NCBI GenBank assembly: GCA_964429355.1
Contig: CAYSCH010000056.1
Coordinates: 1-34,253 of the forward strand
Length of the DNA: 34,253 nucleotides
Direction: 5' to 3'
DNA from: JAAYAY01 sp964429355
GTDB lineage: Bacteria > Planctomycetota > Planctomycetia > Pirellulales > Thermoguttaceae
Shown here: positions 8,496-17,061 of the stretch, piece by piece
How positions within the stretch are numbered: position 1 is the stretch's first letter
Layout of the letters: every line of letters begins with the position of its first letter
The notes under the pieces: model-generated
Databases searched by the model: none
What the model saw: the letters and a program-made list of their open reading frames with translations, nothing else
What the model was told of the DNA's origin: nothing
Program-made: the position numbers and the translations under genes

Positions 8496-8693
8496 TTAGG
8501 CGTCCTCCTCGTTAGTGTCGTCACTCAGTGGCGATTGATTACCGCAACCCGGGCAAACGGCTACGTGGCATTGGGCACCCTCGCTCCATATCACGCACTC
8601 ATTGCCAAAACGTGTGCCGCAATTCCGGCATTCGTAAATCATGCCGGGTTCGAGGAACTCCTCGTAGAGAAAGTACTCCATCGGGTCCATCAC
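8496..8693 (-). CDS. Small zinc-ribbon protein, 65 aa
   Basis: Two CxxC pairs (YECRNCGT and AVCPGCGN, about 23 residues apart) make a zinc ribbon. The start overlaps the stop of the gene upstream as GTGA (GTG 8693), or ATG at 8690 directly after, so it is translated with the Nudix-like gene. Zinc ribbons of this size bind nucleic acid or proteins; no partner is evident. The convergent gene on the plus strand ends at 8428, and no terminator stands out between them. Confidence 0.65.
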   Translation of the reverse strand: MMDPMEYFLYEEFLEPGMIYECRNCGTRFGNECVIWSEGAQCHVAVCPGCGNQSPLSDDTNEEDA

Positions 8694-9685
8694 TTCATCT
8701 CCGTCGAGATGTCCTGAAACTCGACGCCGTGCTCTGACAGTTCCCCTTCCGCCGCCCAGCCTGGTGGCGGAAGAGGAACTCGATCAATTCTCGTCATGTG
8801 CGTGTAGAGGTGATCTGTTGGCTCTTCAAATTCGGCGAAAGCGTAGTACAGCCCATTGGGCTTCGTCATGTCTAATATCTCGCCAAACCATCTAGCGTAC
8901 TCCCGGTCCGGCCCCCAGCCAGCACATGCGATCTCCTGCCGTTCCCGCACGAACCTCAACGCCAGTTCCCGAGGTGTATCAAAAGCGGTGTCCGCCCAGC
9001 CGAAAGGATATTGCCCGCTAGCAGACGAATACTCGTGCCTGCAAGCCTCCTCCCCAAACCATTGTTCCATTTGTGAAGACGGATCGTCGTACATCCCGCC
9101 GTGGGACCGTAACGTCCAATAGGCCGGAACGATGGGGCACCGCCATGCCAGGGGATAGTCGTAGGCCGGTGCTCGAAGTCGCTCAAATCCTAGCCGGTGA
9201 AGCTCACTCACCATCAAAAGGATTCGACGGTATGGTGACAGGCACATCTCCGAGGCCGCAGCCAGAAGTCCGAGATCCCTTCGCCATGATTCCTGGTTTC
9301 CAGATCCACCGATTCGTTGCTCGGCCTCACGCAAGTCGCACCACGTTGTGCGATTTGACTGGCTGGCAAGCGGCTGGCCGTTGTTCTCCATCATCCCCGC
9401 AAAGTAGAAGCCATTGCTGTTGGTCGTGGACCAGACGACCGGAATCGGGAAAACTCCGAGGACGCCCTGGCCGACCTGTTCACGAAGGCAACGATCAACG
9501 GCTTGGCTGGGACGTTCATCGGGTTTGACTTTGACCTTGTTGAAAGTCGCCGTCACACCGTAAGGATGGCCTTTGGGCTCGGTGACGAGGTACTGCCCGT
9601 GGACGTTGGCTACCACAAATCCGATGTGGGTGACGCCGCTCGGCACCACGGAGTCTATGGCGACCTGTAGTTCTTTTGGAATCAT
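8690..9685 (-). CDS. Hypothetical protein with degenerate Nudix-like N-terminal domain
   Basis: I do not recognise a named family. Residues about 15-100 look like a Nudix fold: strands GVTHIGFVVANVHGQYLVT, then a helix with the spacing of a Nudix box (KPDERPSQAVDRCLREQVGQGV), which keeps Arg-Glu but lacks the usual E-E-x-G acid pair, so hydrolysis is doubtful. The remaining 230 residues are unlike anything I know and are rich in Trp and Tyr. I chose ATG 9685 because GAGGG lies just upstream; nine codons further upstream are also open. It is coupled to the zinc-ribbon gene downstream by a 4-base overlap. Confidence 0.6.
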   Translation of the reverse strand: MIPKELQVAIDSVVPSGVTHIGFVVANVHGQYLVTEPKGHPYGVTATFNKVKVKPDERPSQAVDRCLREQVGQGVLGVFPIPVVWSTTNSNGFYFAGMMENNGQPLASQSNRTTWCDLREAEQRIGGSGNQESWRRDLGLLAAASEMCLSPYRRILLMVSELHRLGFERLRAPAYDYPLAWRCPIVPAYWTLRSHGGMYDDPSSQMEQWFGEEACRHEYSSASGQYPFGWADTAFDTPRELALRFVRERQEIACAGWGPDREYARWFGEILDMTKPNGLYYAFAEFEEPTDHLYTHMTRIDRVPLPPPGWAAEGELSEHGVEFQDISTEMK

Positions 9686-9847
9686 AACACCCTCACGCTT
9701 GCGATGTTCCATCTTGCGACTATCTGATTCGCCACCCTGGACCGGACTCGCCGTTCCCGATCAGAAAGACATTACTGCCTTCTTCCAATGCGTCGAAAAT
9801 GCCAGCGGTCAGGCACATCACCTTCGTATCGTTGCAGGAATCGTCGC

Positions 9848-10477
9848 TCAATCACGAATGTTCCATACCAGCACATCGTAGTAAATGGCTGGAACCCCAG
9901 CCTGTTTTGCAATGTCTCTTATGGACTCCTGAATCTGCCTGTACATCGTAGGCCCTGCCACAAATCTCATGGTGGCAGTGGCAGGGATTTCTGGATCGTC
10001 GATGCAGTGTCGTATTCCCGCAAGCGAGAACGAATCAAGCGAAACATGGGAAAACGATATCAATCGATTCCGTCGATCATCGGATAAGCGAGTCCATCGA
10101 ACGAACGCCTTGAGGAGCAGGTCTGGCAATTTCCGGCTAGGACCATAAGGCATACGTTCCTTCATTTGTTCCTGCCATTCTTCACGAAACGAAGAGCAGA
10201 ACTCGTGGTGCCATCTATCAAAGGCTGCTTGGGTTCGCACGCTATCGAGTTGTTTGGTCCGCTTGCAGACATCCAGTTCTCTCTTGGCCCACTCCCGAAA
10301 GACATCTGACGGCCTCTTGGGCATGTTTTGGAAAGCCCGAAAGGTATTGCTGCCCACTGACTCATGAACAATCTGTTCCAACGAATCCTGACGGCGAGCA
10401 AACCACGCCTCGATCTTGCCCCGTTTCTTTCTGAGGCGGTTGATGATCTCATTTGCATCCCGATACTCGTGTGGCAT
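9848..10477 (-). CDS. Hypothetical protein, 209 aa
   Basis: Function not recognised. The start at ATG 10477 has a very good AAGGAAAGG ribosome site; the open frame continues upstream into the previous gene but without support. The protein is basic and helical (RLRKKRGKIEAWFARR near the N terminus), without membrane segments. The C-terminal QAGVPAIYYDVLVWNIRD has the flavour of the last helix of a helical DNA glycosylase or related helical enzyme, but this is too weak to call. It sits in a minus-strand series of small accessory genes, 28 bases after the gene at 10506-11144. Confidence 0.55.
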   Translation of the reverse strand: MPHEYRDANEIINRLRKKRGKIEAWFARRQDSLEQIVHESVGSNTFRAFQNMPKRPSDVFREWAKRELDVCKRTKQLDSVRTQAAFDRWHHEFCSSFREEWQEQMKERMPYGPSRKLPDLLLKAFVRWTRLSDDRRNRLISFSHVSLDSFSLAGIRHCIDDPEIPATATMRFVAGPTMYRQIQESIRDIAKQAGVPAIYYDVLVWNIRD

Positions 10478-10505
10478 CGCACCTTTCCTTCGTGTACTGG
10501 GCATT

Positions 10506-11144
10506 CTACTCGTCGTCAAACGCACCCTTCTGTCCCATCCACTCTTCAGCCTCCTCAACGGAGCGAAACGGCCCGAACACGCCCAACGGCTGCTGCTTCC
10601 ATTTCCAGACAGCTTCATGCCATTCCGTGAATTCCTCTCCCGTCATAGCGTCCAGATCTTCATCACTCGTCGTGATGGCATCCGCCATTTCGAGGAAGTA
10701 GATCGAACGTCCCGCACTGTCCTCCACATAGGAAAGGTCAACCCACTTGCAGTTATCGTTCGAATCCAATCGCTCCTGGGCAGTCCGGTAGCCACACACT
10801 TTGCGAGCAAATTCAAGTCGGTAAGCCTGTTTCTCTTTCGCCGTCATTCTGGCTCCAGCCAGGATCTTGTCAATGCGATCCCGTTTCGTCACGACCCGTT
10901 GCAGAACTCGTTTCCGTAATCGTTTCCAGTCAATCTCCAAGGAATCTGGGTCGCAGTCATCGTTCCACGCAAACCGATACTCGTAATTCGCACAACAGTT
11001 TGGCTTCAAAACGGGCGAAACCAAGCTCATGGCTTCGATTACATCGAGCATTGGAGCACAGCCATGATGGACGAACTCAACAAGTGCGTCCACTTCGTGC
11101 TGGAGACCATCGGTGGCAACCTTGGGATAAGGTGTTGTTGTCAC
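10506..11144 (-). CDS. Hypothetical protein, 212 aa
   Basis: Function not recognised. I chose GTG 11144 because GCGAGGG precedes it by about 6 bases; eight further codons are open upstream. The protein is acidic at its end (EEAEEWMGQKGAFDDE) and has mixed helix/strand character without membrane segments. Two Cys (PNCCANYEYRF, about residue 47) are not arranged as a metal site. It lies in the minus-strand accessory gene series, upstream of the gene at 9848-10477, with which it may be cotranscribed. Confidence 0.55.
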   Translation of the reverse strand: MTTTPYPKVATDGLQHEVDALVEFVHHGCAPMLDVIEAMSLVSPVLKPNCCANYEYRFAWNDDCDPDSLEIDWKRLRKRVLQRVVTKRDRIDKILAGARMTAKEKQAYRLEFARKVCGYRTAQERLDSNDNCKWVDLSYVEDSAGRSIYFLEMADAITTSDEDLDAMTGEEFTEWHEAVWKWKQQPLGVFGPFRSVEEAEEWMGQKGAFDDE

Positions 11145-11230
11145 AAGGAACCCTCGCATTCGTTGCACATTTGTCGATTACAACCAACCGTAGAAATCGG
11201 CCAATCGCCCCTCAACCGCCCCCCTTGTCG

Positions 11231-11644
11231 TCACCCACACTTTCTCCTCACTCTCTTTCGAATCCCCTCCAAATCGTTCAACAGCCGTTTGTCGCCGACC
11301 TTTTCGACTTGCAGCAGCAGGAGATCGAGTCCTTGCCGGATCGCCTGATACTGCTGTTTCTTCGAGCGGAGTCGCTCAAAGGGCTGCCTGACTCGCCACC
11401 GTTTGCGGTTGAACTCTTCCTCGGTTTCTTCGAGATCGAACCCGATTTTCTGTAGCAGGATGAGGTCACGCCGAATTGTCTTTAGGCTCACGCCCGTGAC
11501 TTTGGCAGCTTTGCCGACCGTGATGCCCTTGGGGTCGGACGACAGCCACTCCAGCAGTTGCCATTGGCGGACCATCGGTGTGTGGGTGTCGGAATTGTTG
11601 ATGGAGCGGCGACGGATGCGGGTGGTGATGTTTGCTGTGGTCAT
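11231..11644 (-). CDS. Winged-helix regulator of the WYL/DeoR type lacking the WYL domain
   Basis: Residues about 24-85 form a winged helix-turn-helix: VRQWQLLEWLSSDPKGITVG, the recognition helix in KVTGVSLKTIRRDLILLQKIG, and a wing. This is the N-terminal module of WYL-family transcription regulators, where it is normally followed by about 200 residues of WYL ligand-sensing domain. Here the protein ends after 137 residues in a basic helix (GIRKRVRRKC). ATG 11644 was chosen with AAAGGG upstream. It may be a shortened but working DNA-binding protein. WYL regulators control BREX in other bacteria (BrxR), but this one is 20 kb from the first BREX gene, so a link is only possible. Confidence 0.7.
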   Translation of the reverse strand: MTTANITTRIRRRSINNSDTHTPMVRQWQLLEWLSSDPKGITVGKAAKVTGVSLKTIRRDLILLQKIGFDLEETEEEFNRKRWRVRQPFERLRSKKQQYQAIRQGLDLLLLQVEKVGDKRLLNDLEGIRKRVRRKCG

Positions 11645-11737
11645 GATGTTCAACCCTTTGCCGTCGTTCAACATCTCAAATGATCGCTTGTTTCAGGAAT
11701 GCAATCCGCTCTGCTCGCATTTCCCGGCCCTGTTGGC

Positions 11738-12088
11738 TCACTTCTTCACCAGCCCCTTCTCAACCAGGTAGTCGAAGAGCGACTGCAAGTCTGGACCGCC
11801 CGCTTCGTATTTTGCCTGAAACAGATCGGTGCTGGAGTGCCATGATCCGTCTCGAAACACCGTCACATCGTACTCAGGCATCGGCATACCACCGTCGAAG
11901 ACCCATTCGCAGTCCTCGTATTCCAATGGGCAAACCGAAAGGGTGTCAAGCGTCTTGTCGGCGTAAACGGCAGCAGAAACAGCATCGATGATGTCCTGTT
12001 CCCACGCCTCTTCCGACACCGCAGTTTCGAGTTCAGGGACGGCGACAACCACCAAGACTTCCATTGTCGCAGTATCAGGATGATCCAC
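11738..12088 (-). CDS. Small acidic hypothetical protein, 116 aa
   Basis: Function not recognised. GTG 12088 has AAGGAG at the right distance, which I prefer to the ATG at 12064. The protein is strongly acidic (EEAWEQDIIDAVSAAVYADK; YEDCEWVFDGGMPMPEYDV) with no membrane segment. Its size and acidity would suit an immunity or anti-restriction-like protein, but there is no direct evidence. It begins immediately downstream of the duplicated gene tail at 12116-12182. Confidence 0.55.
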   Translation of the reverse strand: MDHPDTATMEVLVVVAVPELETAVSEEAWEQDIIDAVSAAVYADKTLDTLSVCPLEYEDCEWVFDGGMPMPEYDVTVFRDGSWHSSTDLFQAKYEAGGPDLQSLFDYLVEKGLVKK

Positions 12089-12115
12089 GAGTCTTCTCCT
12101 TCGTTATGTCGGGCT

Positions 12116-12182
12116 GCCAAACCCGCTCGGCAACTTCTCTACCACTTCCCGATGCACGACGCTTCCCCGTCGAGGCACAATC
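12116..12182 (-). repeat. 67-bp duplicated gene tail, decayed copy
   Basis: This stretch matches 12851-12917 at 64 of 67 positions. On the minus strand both encode the same C-terminal residues (VPRRGSVVHREVVEKLPSGF). Here there is no gene body upstream, so it is the remnant of a second copy of the 12845-13708 gene, or of a recombination event. Confidence 0.85.
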
Positions 12183-12214
12183 AGCCGCTTCCATCTTTCC
12201 GTGTCCTTGCGATC

Positions 12215-12781
12215 CTAGCGGTATCCGTGCTCGTGCCGGAAGGCAACGTCATCCCGGATTGACTGGAACTTGGTTCGCATCCGGGGGGTGAACGACTTCT
12301 CCTCCGCCAACTCCTCAAAGCCCGAGCGAACCAGTGCCGGGGGCATACATGACAACAGGTCAAGCACCTCGTTCAGATACCGGCGTGTCGAGTTCGTGTT
12401 CTTCACCCGTTTCAGTTCATCGAAGAGCACATTGACACAAGCCTCGGTCTGCACATCGTAAAGGGCGGCAGCGACAGCACTACGCTTCTCCCAGTTGTCG
12501 CCGCAAGTCAGCAGCAGCCCGATCAAATACACGCCAGCTTCCGGTCGCTCATAATTGTACATGCATCGGAGAATGCTCACTGCTGAGTCGAACTCTTGGC
12601 GATTATCGCTGAGGGCCTGTTTCAGCACCGAGTCTATCGGAAGCTGAGCCGGATCAACGAAACCGTCTTCTGCGGTTCCCGGCAAACTTGATTTATCCTT
12701 CACTTCCCTCGCTCCCCAATAGGCAGGTGGCATCTTCGACCAAGTCAGGACAGCCAATCGGAACCACGGGTCGTCATGCAC
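12215..12781 (-). CDS. Helical-repeat (HEAT-like) hypothetical protein, start uncertain
   Basis: The 188-residue product is all-helical, with repeated helix pairs (for example SAVAAALYDVQTEACVNVLFD and RRYLNEVLDLLSCMPPALV) of HEAT/armadillo character, suggesting a protein-binding scaffold. The only in-frame start is GTG 12781 with a poor ribosome site. A near-perfect AGAAGGAG site precedes ATG 12807, but that ATG is 26 bases upstream and out of frame, so a one-base change may have shifted the first codons. The frame upstream of GTG 12781 reads plausible protein (AQAQRIAS) without a start. It lies between the two copies of the 67-bp repeat. Coding is fairly sure; intact start is not. Confidence 0.55.
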   Translation of the reverse strand: MHDDPWFRLAVLTWSKMPPAYWGAREVKDKSSLPGTAEDGFVDPAQLPIDSVLKQALSDNRQEFDSAVSILRCMYNYERPEAGVYLIGLLLTCGDNWEKRSAVAAALYDVQTEACVNVLFDELKRVKNTNSTRRYLNEVLDLLSCMPPALVRSGFEELAEEKSFTPRMRTKFQSIRDDVAFRHEHGYR

Positions 12782-12844
12782 TGAAGCGATCCGTTGTGCT
12801 TGGGCATGCGTGTTCTCCTTCTGATTCGATCCCGGAAACCAATC

Positions 12845-13708
12845 CTATCCGCCAAACCCACTCGGCAACTTCTCTACCACTTCCCGATGCACCACACTTC
12901 CCCGTCGAGGCACAATCTTAGGCAACTCCCGTCCCTTTCCGGTCCACACCAATGTCATGTGAGGACGGCGAAAGTGGGGAATAACCTCGATCTGTCGCCC
13001 AACATTCCAGCCCACCTTGCCACGCCGGCGAGCCTTTTCTACGTACTTCTCATCCCCACTTGCCTCGAATCTGCCCCGGTCCTTCGACAGAACATCCGGC
13101 TCGATCACCGAAGGGTCGTTCTCCAAAAGGCATAACGAGCAGCACAGCCGAATGCAATCGACCACCAGGTCGTCGGGGATCTGGACGCCCAATTCCGCCA
13201 GTTCGTTGGTTCCCAATTCCGCAAGTGCCTCTTCGACTGTCAGCCCCTGCTGGCGGCGGAAGTTCCTGTAGGTGTAGATGGGGACGCCGAAAGTCCTCCC
13301 GTCGCCCATAGTCTCGCCCACGTCGATCAGGATTGACAGCCCCCGTCCCTCATTGAACGTTCCCATCAACATGCAGTGGATCTGGGCCTCCTGGCCCCTC
13401 CACTCGAACGTCAGGGGATTCTTTTCCTTCGGCAGCCGAACGCACAGGGCGGGCGTTGGCAGCTTGATCAGTCCCGAGTCCAGATCCAAGTTGAGGCGGG
13501 TGAGCATCGGGACGATGGACGGCCACACGTTGTAATAGGGGCGGCGAGCCTGTTCCCACTCCCGTTCGTTCTGGAGTTGCCCATAGAACTGCCCAGACCC
13601 CATCTTGAAGGCATCGGCAAAGGCGACCCGGTAGAACTCGTCCGGATCGTCGATGGCCCCAGATCGCCTGCAAGCTTCTCGAACGGTGATGAAGTTGTGG
13701 AAGTCCAT
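12845..13708 (-). CDS. Hypothetical protein, 287 aa
   Basis: Function not recognised. ATG 13708 is preceded by GAGAGGGTG. The protein is soluble and mixed alpha/beta. Near its end are RRRGKVGWNVGRQIEVIPHFRRPH and a Trp-Thr-Gly-Lys-Gly segment, a basic, aromatic tail that recurs in large phage- and plasmid-borne hypotheticals. The four Cys around CIRLCCSLCLL are buried in a hydrophobic helix and not metal ligands by spacing. Its 3' end is duplicated at 12116-12182. Upstream lies a 295-base gap before the coiled-coil gene. Confidence 0.6.
   Translation of the reverse strand: MDFHNFITVREACRRSGAIDDPDEFYRVAFADAFKMGSGQFYGQLQNEREWEQARRPYYNVWPSIVPMLTRLNLDLDSGLIKLPTPALCVRLPKEKNPLTFEWRGQEAQIHCMLMGTFNEGRGLSILIDVGETMGDGRTFGVPIYTYRNFRRQQGLTVEEALAELGTNELAELGVQIPDDLVVDCIRLCCSLCLLENDPSVIEPDVLSKDRGRFEASGDEKYVEKARRRGKVGWNVGRQIEVIPHFRRPHMTLVWTGKGRELPKIVPRRGSVVHREVVEKLPSGFGG
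12851..12917 (-). repeat. 67-bp duplicated gene tail, intact copy
   Basis: This is the 3' end of the 12845-13708 gene and matches 12116-12182 with three mismatches. The identity stops abruptly on both sides. Confidence 0.85.
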
Positions 13709-14003
13709 GAATCACCCTCTCAGAGGCTCCAGAATGGCTCAGGATGCGTTTTCTTGTAAAACAGGTGTTCCGGGTCGTCTGATTTTGATTGATTTCAAAT
13801 AAAAAGAACAAACATGCTCAATGGCGTTTTCCAGGTTGGATACCCTCGCAGCCAGGCTCGTCACAAATACGCCCTCCAATCGGGCAATCCACGTCGCATC
13901 GCCTTGGTTGCTTTCTCTGCATCAAATGCTTCGGGATCAAACGGTCCTGCCCATTCCAGACATGCGTCCGCTTTTCTATGCAGATGAACGTGCCATGTAT
14001 CTC

Positions 14004-15683
14004 TCAATGCTTGCGGCTGGAGTAGTTTTCTAAATGCCCTCCGAAGTGGCCAATCACAAACTTCTTCTTGTCACTGTCAATGGCAAAGTGTAGTCGCAAC
14101 AGCTTCGGTGCCCTATTTCCGTATTTTACGTGCGGCGTGATATCATATTCCTTGCCATCATGGACGATCTTTCGGAGCCCCATCAAGCGACCATCCTTCT
14201 TCGTTTGTTTGCCCTCAGTCATCGCCAATTCGAATTTCGATTGGGCATTGAACTGTTCCGCAAACTTCGCTACTTCGTCAGTGAATACAAGCCGGTAGAG
14301 CTTCGTGGCCACATCAAATACCATCGACCAAGCTGTTGCAACGTGCTCTTTTTTACCCCAATGTCCTCCATGCTCATCTGCATAGTCCTCAGCAGCGGCA
14401 CAAGCCTGTTCCGAGACCTCGACGTGCGTGGAGAACAGCCTTTCAATCGTAAGAAGAACACTCTTCAAACTCACTGGCAACTCAGCCAAGCCGTTTATTC
14501 CAGAAACTTGCGACTTCAGATCAAGAAGCTCGACTTTAATCTTGTCTCCTTCTTGCGCACGGTATCTCAGATTTCCAATGTTCTGCTTGAGTTCCCGGTT
14601 CTCTGCTTCAAGCTGGCCGACTTGCGATTCTAACTCGGCGGCTTGAGTAACTAGTAGCTCATTATCTTCCCATACCATCTTTCTTTCTTCAGTCGCCGAC
14701 TCCTTCTCAGATGCAAGACTCCTGATGGCATGCTTTCGCCTTTCCGTAAAGATGTGTTGAAACGACGTGAGATCGCTCAGCCGAAAGGTCATACCATTTC
14801 GTGCAAGTCCGTTCGTGAGGTATTGCAGGATTCTGGTTTCGCCGAGTTCAGTAATGACATTGCGGGACAGATATCGGTGCAATTTGGCATTGTGTGGATC
14901 GTTGCACTGGAGGCCCGGAACAAACACCCGAATTACACCCGGGTCACAACGCAGGTCGTCGCCCAAGTAATAATTCATCTCGGCGATGACACTGGCGGAT
15001 GGCAAAAAATACACATTGGCATTACCATGAACTGTCTTCATCACAACAGCAGGGTCAATCAGCGCACGTCCTGTATCCGTGTCCGCAGCCATGAAGACAG
15101 AAGGAGCGAGACGATCTGGCGATATCAGTGACTCAAATGCGTCTCGGGCATTCTGATTGGACACAGTATGCCAATTGCTCGACACAACGGCATCACCTCG
15201 CTTGCACACTAACACATTATCCGCTAGTAGCCCACTGACATAACGAGGCACAGAGGCAGAAGGCGATTCTGGATACTCACCGATGAAATAGGGAAGCATC
15301 CAGTGCTTGTTGATTGTTGTGAACCGCACCGCTCCGTCTTCAGATCGTCGAAGTGTAATTTCGACGGACCACCTTCGTGCCCGCTCATCATCGTCGGAAT
15401 GGATCATTTCCAGCGCCCAGCAATTTGGCTCCTCAGGATCTTCGCTGGGAGCCATAACTGTCCGAACCTGAAAGCCATTGATGATGTAGTGCGGCTCTGA
15501 TTTGTGGTTTCCGATATAGAACCACGACCGATGGAGCGTCGGATCATTTCCGCCGACACGTCTGATACACCAGGAACGGAACTTTTGACGTAGATGCGTC
15601 ATCAACTTCGTTACCGAATCTGACGAAACATCGAACGCACACTTGAAGTGAACGCTGGCATTAACGGGGATAATCTCGGGCAT
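14004..15683 (-). CDS. Coiled-coil hypothetical protein with a RelE-like C-terminal tail, 559 aa
   Basis: I do not recognise the whole protein. Residues 1-330 are globular alpha/beta. Residues about 330-395 form a coiled coil (ERKMVWEDNELLVTQ, ESQVGQLEAENRELKQN). Residues about 420-490 are helical. The last 70 residues include GLRKIVHDGKEYDITPHVKYG and LRLHFAIDSDKKKFVIGHFG, a strand-turn-strand pattern like the end of RelE/HigB-type toxin folds. ATG 15683 has GGTGGAG upstream. It follows the putative nuclease gene at the 3' end of the BREX set after a 215-base gap, so it may be an added defence module. Function is open. Confidence 0.6.
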   Translation of the reverse strand: MPEIIPVNASVHFKCAFDVSSDSVTKLMTHLRQKFRSWCIRRVGGNDPTLHRSWFYIGNHKSEPHYIINGFQVRTVMAPSEDPEEPNCWALEMIHSDDDERARRWSVEITLRRSEDGAVRFTTINKHWMLPYFIGEYPESPSASVPRYVSGLLADNVLVCKRGDAVVSSNWHTVSNQNARDAFESLISPDRLAPSVFMAADTDTGRALIDPAVVMKTVHGNANVYFLPSASVIAEMNYYLGDDLRCDPGVIRVFVPGLQCNDPHNAKLHRYLSRNVITELGETRILQYLTNGLARNGMTFRLSDLTSFQHIFTERRKHAIRSLASEKESATEERKMVWEDNELLVTQAAELESQVGQLEAENRELKQNIGNLRYRAQEGDKIKVELLDLKSQVSGINGLAELPVSLKSVLLTIERLFSTHVEVSEQACAAAEDYADEHGGHWGKKEHVATAWSMVFDVATKLYRLVFTDEVAKFAEQFNAQSKFELAMTEGKQTKKDGRLMGLRKIVHDGKEYDITPHVKYGNRAPKLLRLHFAIDSDKKKFVIGHFGGHLENYSSRKH

Positions 15684-15761
15684 CTCTCCACCTTCTTACG
15701 TTTACCAGGGTCTTTCTGCATAGTGACGTGTTGCCATGCTGTCCCTAGGGTGTGGTCTTGT

Positions 15762-15792
15762 CTTCGGCGGCTTTGAGGGCTTGTCGCCGAAG
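15762..15792. repeat. 8-bp inverted repeat in the gap after the putative nuclease gene
   Basis: CTTCGGCG (15762-15769) and CGCCGAAG (15785-15792) are separated by 15 bases. It lies in the 215-base gap downstream of the gene at 15899-16987 and could end that transcript, but it lacks a T tract. Confidence 0.3.
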
Positions 15793-15898
15793 TTGTGCGA
15801 TTTGTATGGCAGGAAAGGCTTTGGTCATGAGATTGAATTCGGGGATGTTCTAGGGCATCCGCCGATTTGTCAGTCATGCCGTTGCATCGCCAGCGATC

Positions 15899-16987
15899 TT
15901 ACCTTCTTTTCTTCGTGCCCCAACCGGGTGGCGGCATTGAGTCGGGCAGCAGAAACCGCAAACCGTCTTTCAGTTGTTCTCGAAAATCGTGCGCCACGTT
16001 CTTGATCGCTTGCGATACTACGTCGAACTCAACACCGATGAACTTCCAAAGTCGGTCCGAATTCCAATAAGTAAGCGGCGAGAAGTAGTCCGGGTAGTGA
16101 TCGTACTGTTCGAAGTCGCCGACAAGCCTGGGCAGCAGTTCTGCAACGCACACGTGAATATCACCAGGTTCCCGAAATAGTTTCTCTTGAACAAGGTAGG
16201 CGTACAGACGCAACAAGTTTACCCGCTCTTGCTTGCGTTGGGCATGTGATGATATCGTCTTCGGGTTGATGAACCGGAAGGCGAACACATGAGACTTGAC
16301 GTCCTTTCGGTCCGGTTCGATGACGAGCAAGTTGCATTGGACTGCAACATCAGAAATCGCCCGTCCGCCAACGGCCTCAGCGATCCGTTTCAAGTGTTCT
16401 TTGTCTTGGTTGGTCGCTTTTCCGGTTTCGGCTTCATCCCAGGTTCGGCGTTGAAAGTGTCTGCGGTGCTCCTCGGGAGCGATACGTTCTCGCTCTTGTT
16501 CTCCCACGAGAACGTCCACCTCCCGGAGTGCGTTCTCTTTTATTGGTGGACGCCAAGGTCGTCGTTCCGTCAGATGCTCTAAGTCTTGCTCGCCGAGGTC
16601 GGCAACTGAGACATTTCGTTTCGCATATCCGTGGCTCAGCATCTTCTGAGAGTAGACGTGTGTAGCGTTCCGACCAAATCGCTCCACTTGGGAAGTGATG
16701 ACCTCGGCAACTGCGTCTTCAAGCCAGAAGCGACTCTTTGTGGCTAAGGTCTGAGCAATCGTCCAGTAACTCACGAAAGTCTTCGAGAGCGGTTCGTCCT
16801 GCATTCCCTGGAGAAGCTCAACGTAAATCGGGTCGTCACGACGCAGGAATTCGGAATAGCGTTTCGCAAGAAAGCGGGGATCACAAAGCTCGGCAAGCCC
16901 GTCAGAAAAGTGCTTCTGGATGATTTCAATCGCCTGCGCCCGCATAGCCGCATCGGTTGAGTCACGTTGCTTGCTCTCATTCGACAT
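15899..16987 (-). CDS. Putative restriction-endonuclease-like protein downstream of brxL
   Basis: The frame is open to 17206 but the first 73 codons overlap the brxL end and do not look like protein; ATG 16987, with AAGGG upstream, gives 362 residues. Features are an acidic/hydrophobic stretch NALREVDVLVG (about 150), a strand NLLVIEPDRKDVKSHVFAFR (about 218-237) that could hold an acid-x-Lys centre, then helices with FINPKTISSHAQRKQERVNL, and a late YWNSDRLWKFIGVEFD segment. The end resembles the C terminus of TdeIII-type type II restriction enzymes. I regard this as a lead, not an assignment. It lies 74 bases after brxL on the same strand and may be cotranscribed with BREX. Confidence 0.5.
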   Translation of the reverse strand: MSNESKQRDSTDAAMRAQAIEIIQKHFSDGLAELCDPRFLAKRYSEFLRRDDPIYVELLQGMQDEPLSKTFVSYWTIAQTLATKSRFWLEDAVAEVITSQVERFGRNATHVYSQKMLSHGYAKRNVSVADLGEQDLEHLTERRPWRPPIKENALREVDVLVGEQERERIAPEEHRRHFQRRTWDEAETGKATNQDKEHLKRIAEAVGGRAISDVAVQCNLLVIEPDRKDVKSHVFAFRFINPKTISSHAQRKQERVNLLRLYAYLVQEKLFREPGDIHVCVAELLPRLVGDFEQYDHYPDYFSPLTYWNSDRLWKFIGVEFDVVSQAIKNVAHDFREQLKDGLRFLLPDSMPPPGWGTKKRR

Positions 16988-17061
16988 TGCGTGCCCTTGG
17001 CTGTGGCGTGAGATCGTGAATTGACTGGGGTTTGAGAGGGTCGCACATGGGCCAGCGTTTC

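Noticed and set aside
13709..14003. Plus-strand frame 13821-14033 in the gap between two minus-strand genes
   Set aside because: No ribosome site, runs into the end of the coiled-coil gene, no protein-like features. I see nothing else in this 295-base gap.
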